Below, one piece after another: positions 5,667 to 5,791 of a stretch of DNA of 5,791 nucleotides; position 1 is the first letter of the stretch, and each line of letters begins with the position of its first letter. The notes under the pieces were generated by a model that did no database searches, was not told where the DNA came from, and saw only the letters and a program-made list of their open reading frames with translations. The position numbers were made by a program, and so were the translations under genes. Source of the DNA: CAZPEV01 sp964585635 (lineage in GTDB: Bacteria; Zixibacteria; MSB-5A5; GN15; JAAZOE01); the NCBI GenBank assembly GCA_964585635.1, contig CAZPEV010000188.1, positions 1 to 5,791 on the forward strand, in the 5' to 3' direction.

Positions 5667-5791
5667 TATCTCTGCCCGCGCGCCCTATGTCCGCCGTGGC
5701 TGAATCAGGATCGCTCTATCTACGCTTCTCCCAACGGATTGCAGCCGAAAGACACAAAAATGAACGAACGAACCCAATTCGCCATAACCTC

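Larger units (their letters stand above)
4782..5791. other. about 1 kb of non-coding sequence with many inverted repeats
   Basis: I find no gene I can support on either strand. The longest open frames (73, 60 and 87 residues) overlap one another, are rich in Arg and Pro, lack ribosome sites and resemble no family. No tRNA, rRNA or recognisable riboswitch is seen. The stretch has many potential hairpins, one AT-rich block near 5000 and one tandem repeat near 5500, listed separately. At the right edge, ATG at 5760-5762 on the plus strand opens a frame of ten codons into GAACGAACGAAC before the window ends. This could be the start of a gene, but only a weak GAAAG precedes it, so I do not call it. 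Confidence 0.6.

Noticed and set aside
5760..5791. ATG opening a plus-strand frame at the right edge
   Set aside because: Only ten codons are visible, the ribosome site is weak and no homology can be judged, so a gene cannot be claimed.

Overview
The window reads as a chromosomal stretch of a Gram-negative, moderately GC-rich bacterium. The main clue is a secreted beta-barrel protein with a Sec signal peptide and a C-terminal phenylalanine, which implies an outer membrane. Its mature N-terminus (RVLTMG, then DDANIFMFP) resembles a style of outer-membrane protein I associate with FCB-group and related uncultured lineages such as Zixibacteria. That placement is a low-confidence inference from memory. 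No ribosomal, tRNA or phage marker genes are present to fix the taxonomy.

All five supported genes lie on the minus strand, so transcription runs from right to left. From the right there is about 1 kb without a convincing gene (4724-5791). It is rich in inverted repeats and carries a tandem 14-base repeat that looks like a solitary insertion-sequence end. Next comes the barrel gene (3455-4723), with a good promoter and a perfect 15-bp terminator hairpin. It is followed by a 287-base spacer and an unrecognised helix-rich 206-residue protein (2493-3113), closed by its own terminator (2421-2455). After that comes a probable three-gene unit: an HD-GYP cyclic-di-GMP phosphodiesterase (1378-2361), a RidA enamine/imine deaminase (923-1306), and an MFS transporter (1-916) that runs off the left edge. 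RidA and the MFS gene are only 6 bases apart and very likely co-transcribed. The HD-GYP gene lies 71 bases upstream of RidA with no terminator between.

Functionally the window combines an envelope protein, a signalling enzyme, a metabolite-repair enzyme and an exporter-type permease. Nothing ties these into one known pathway. I see no CRISPR array, toxin-antitoxin pair, defence system or intact mobile element. The parts least explained by known families are the 206-residue orphan and the structured 1-kb non-coding region.
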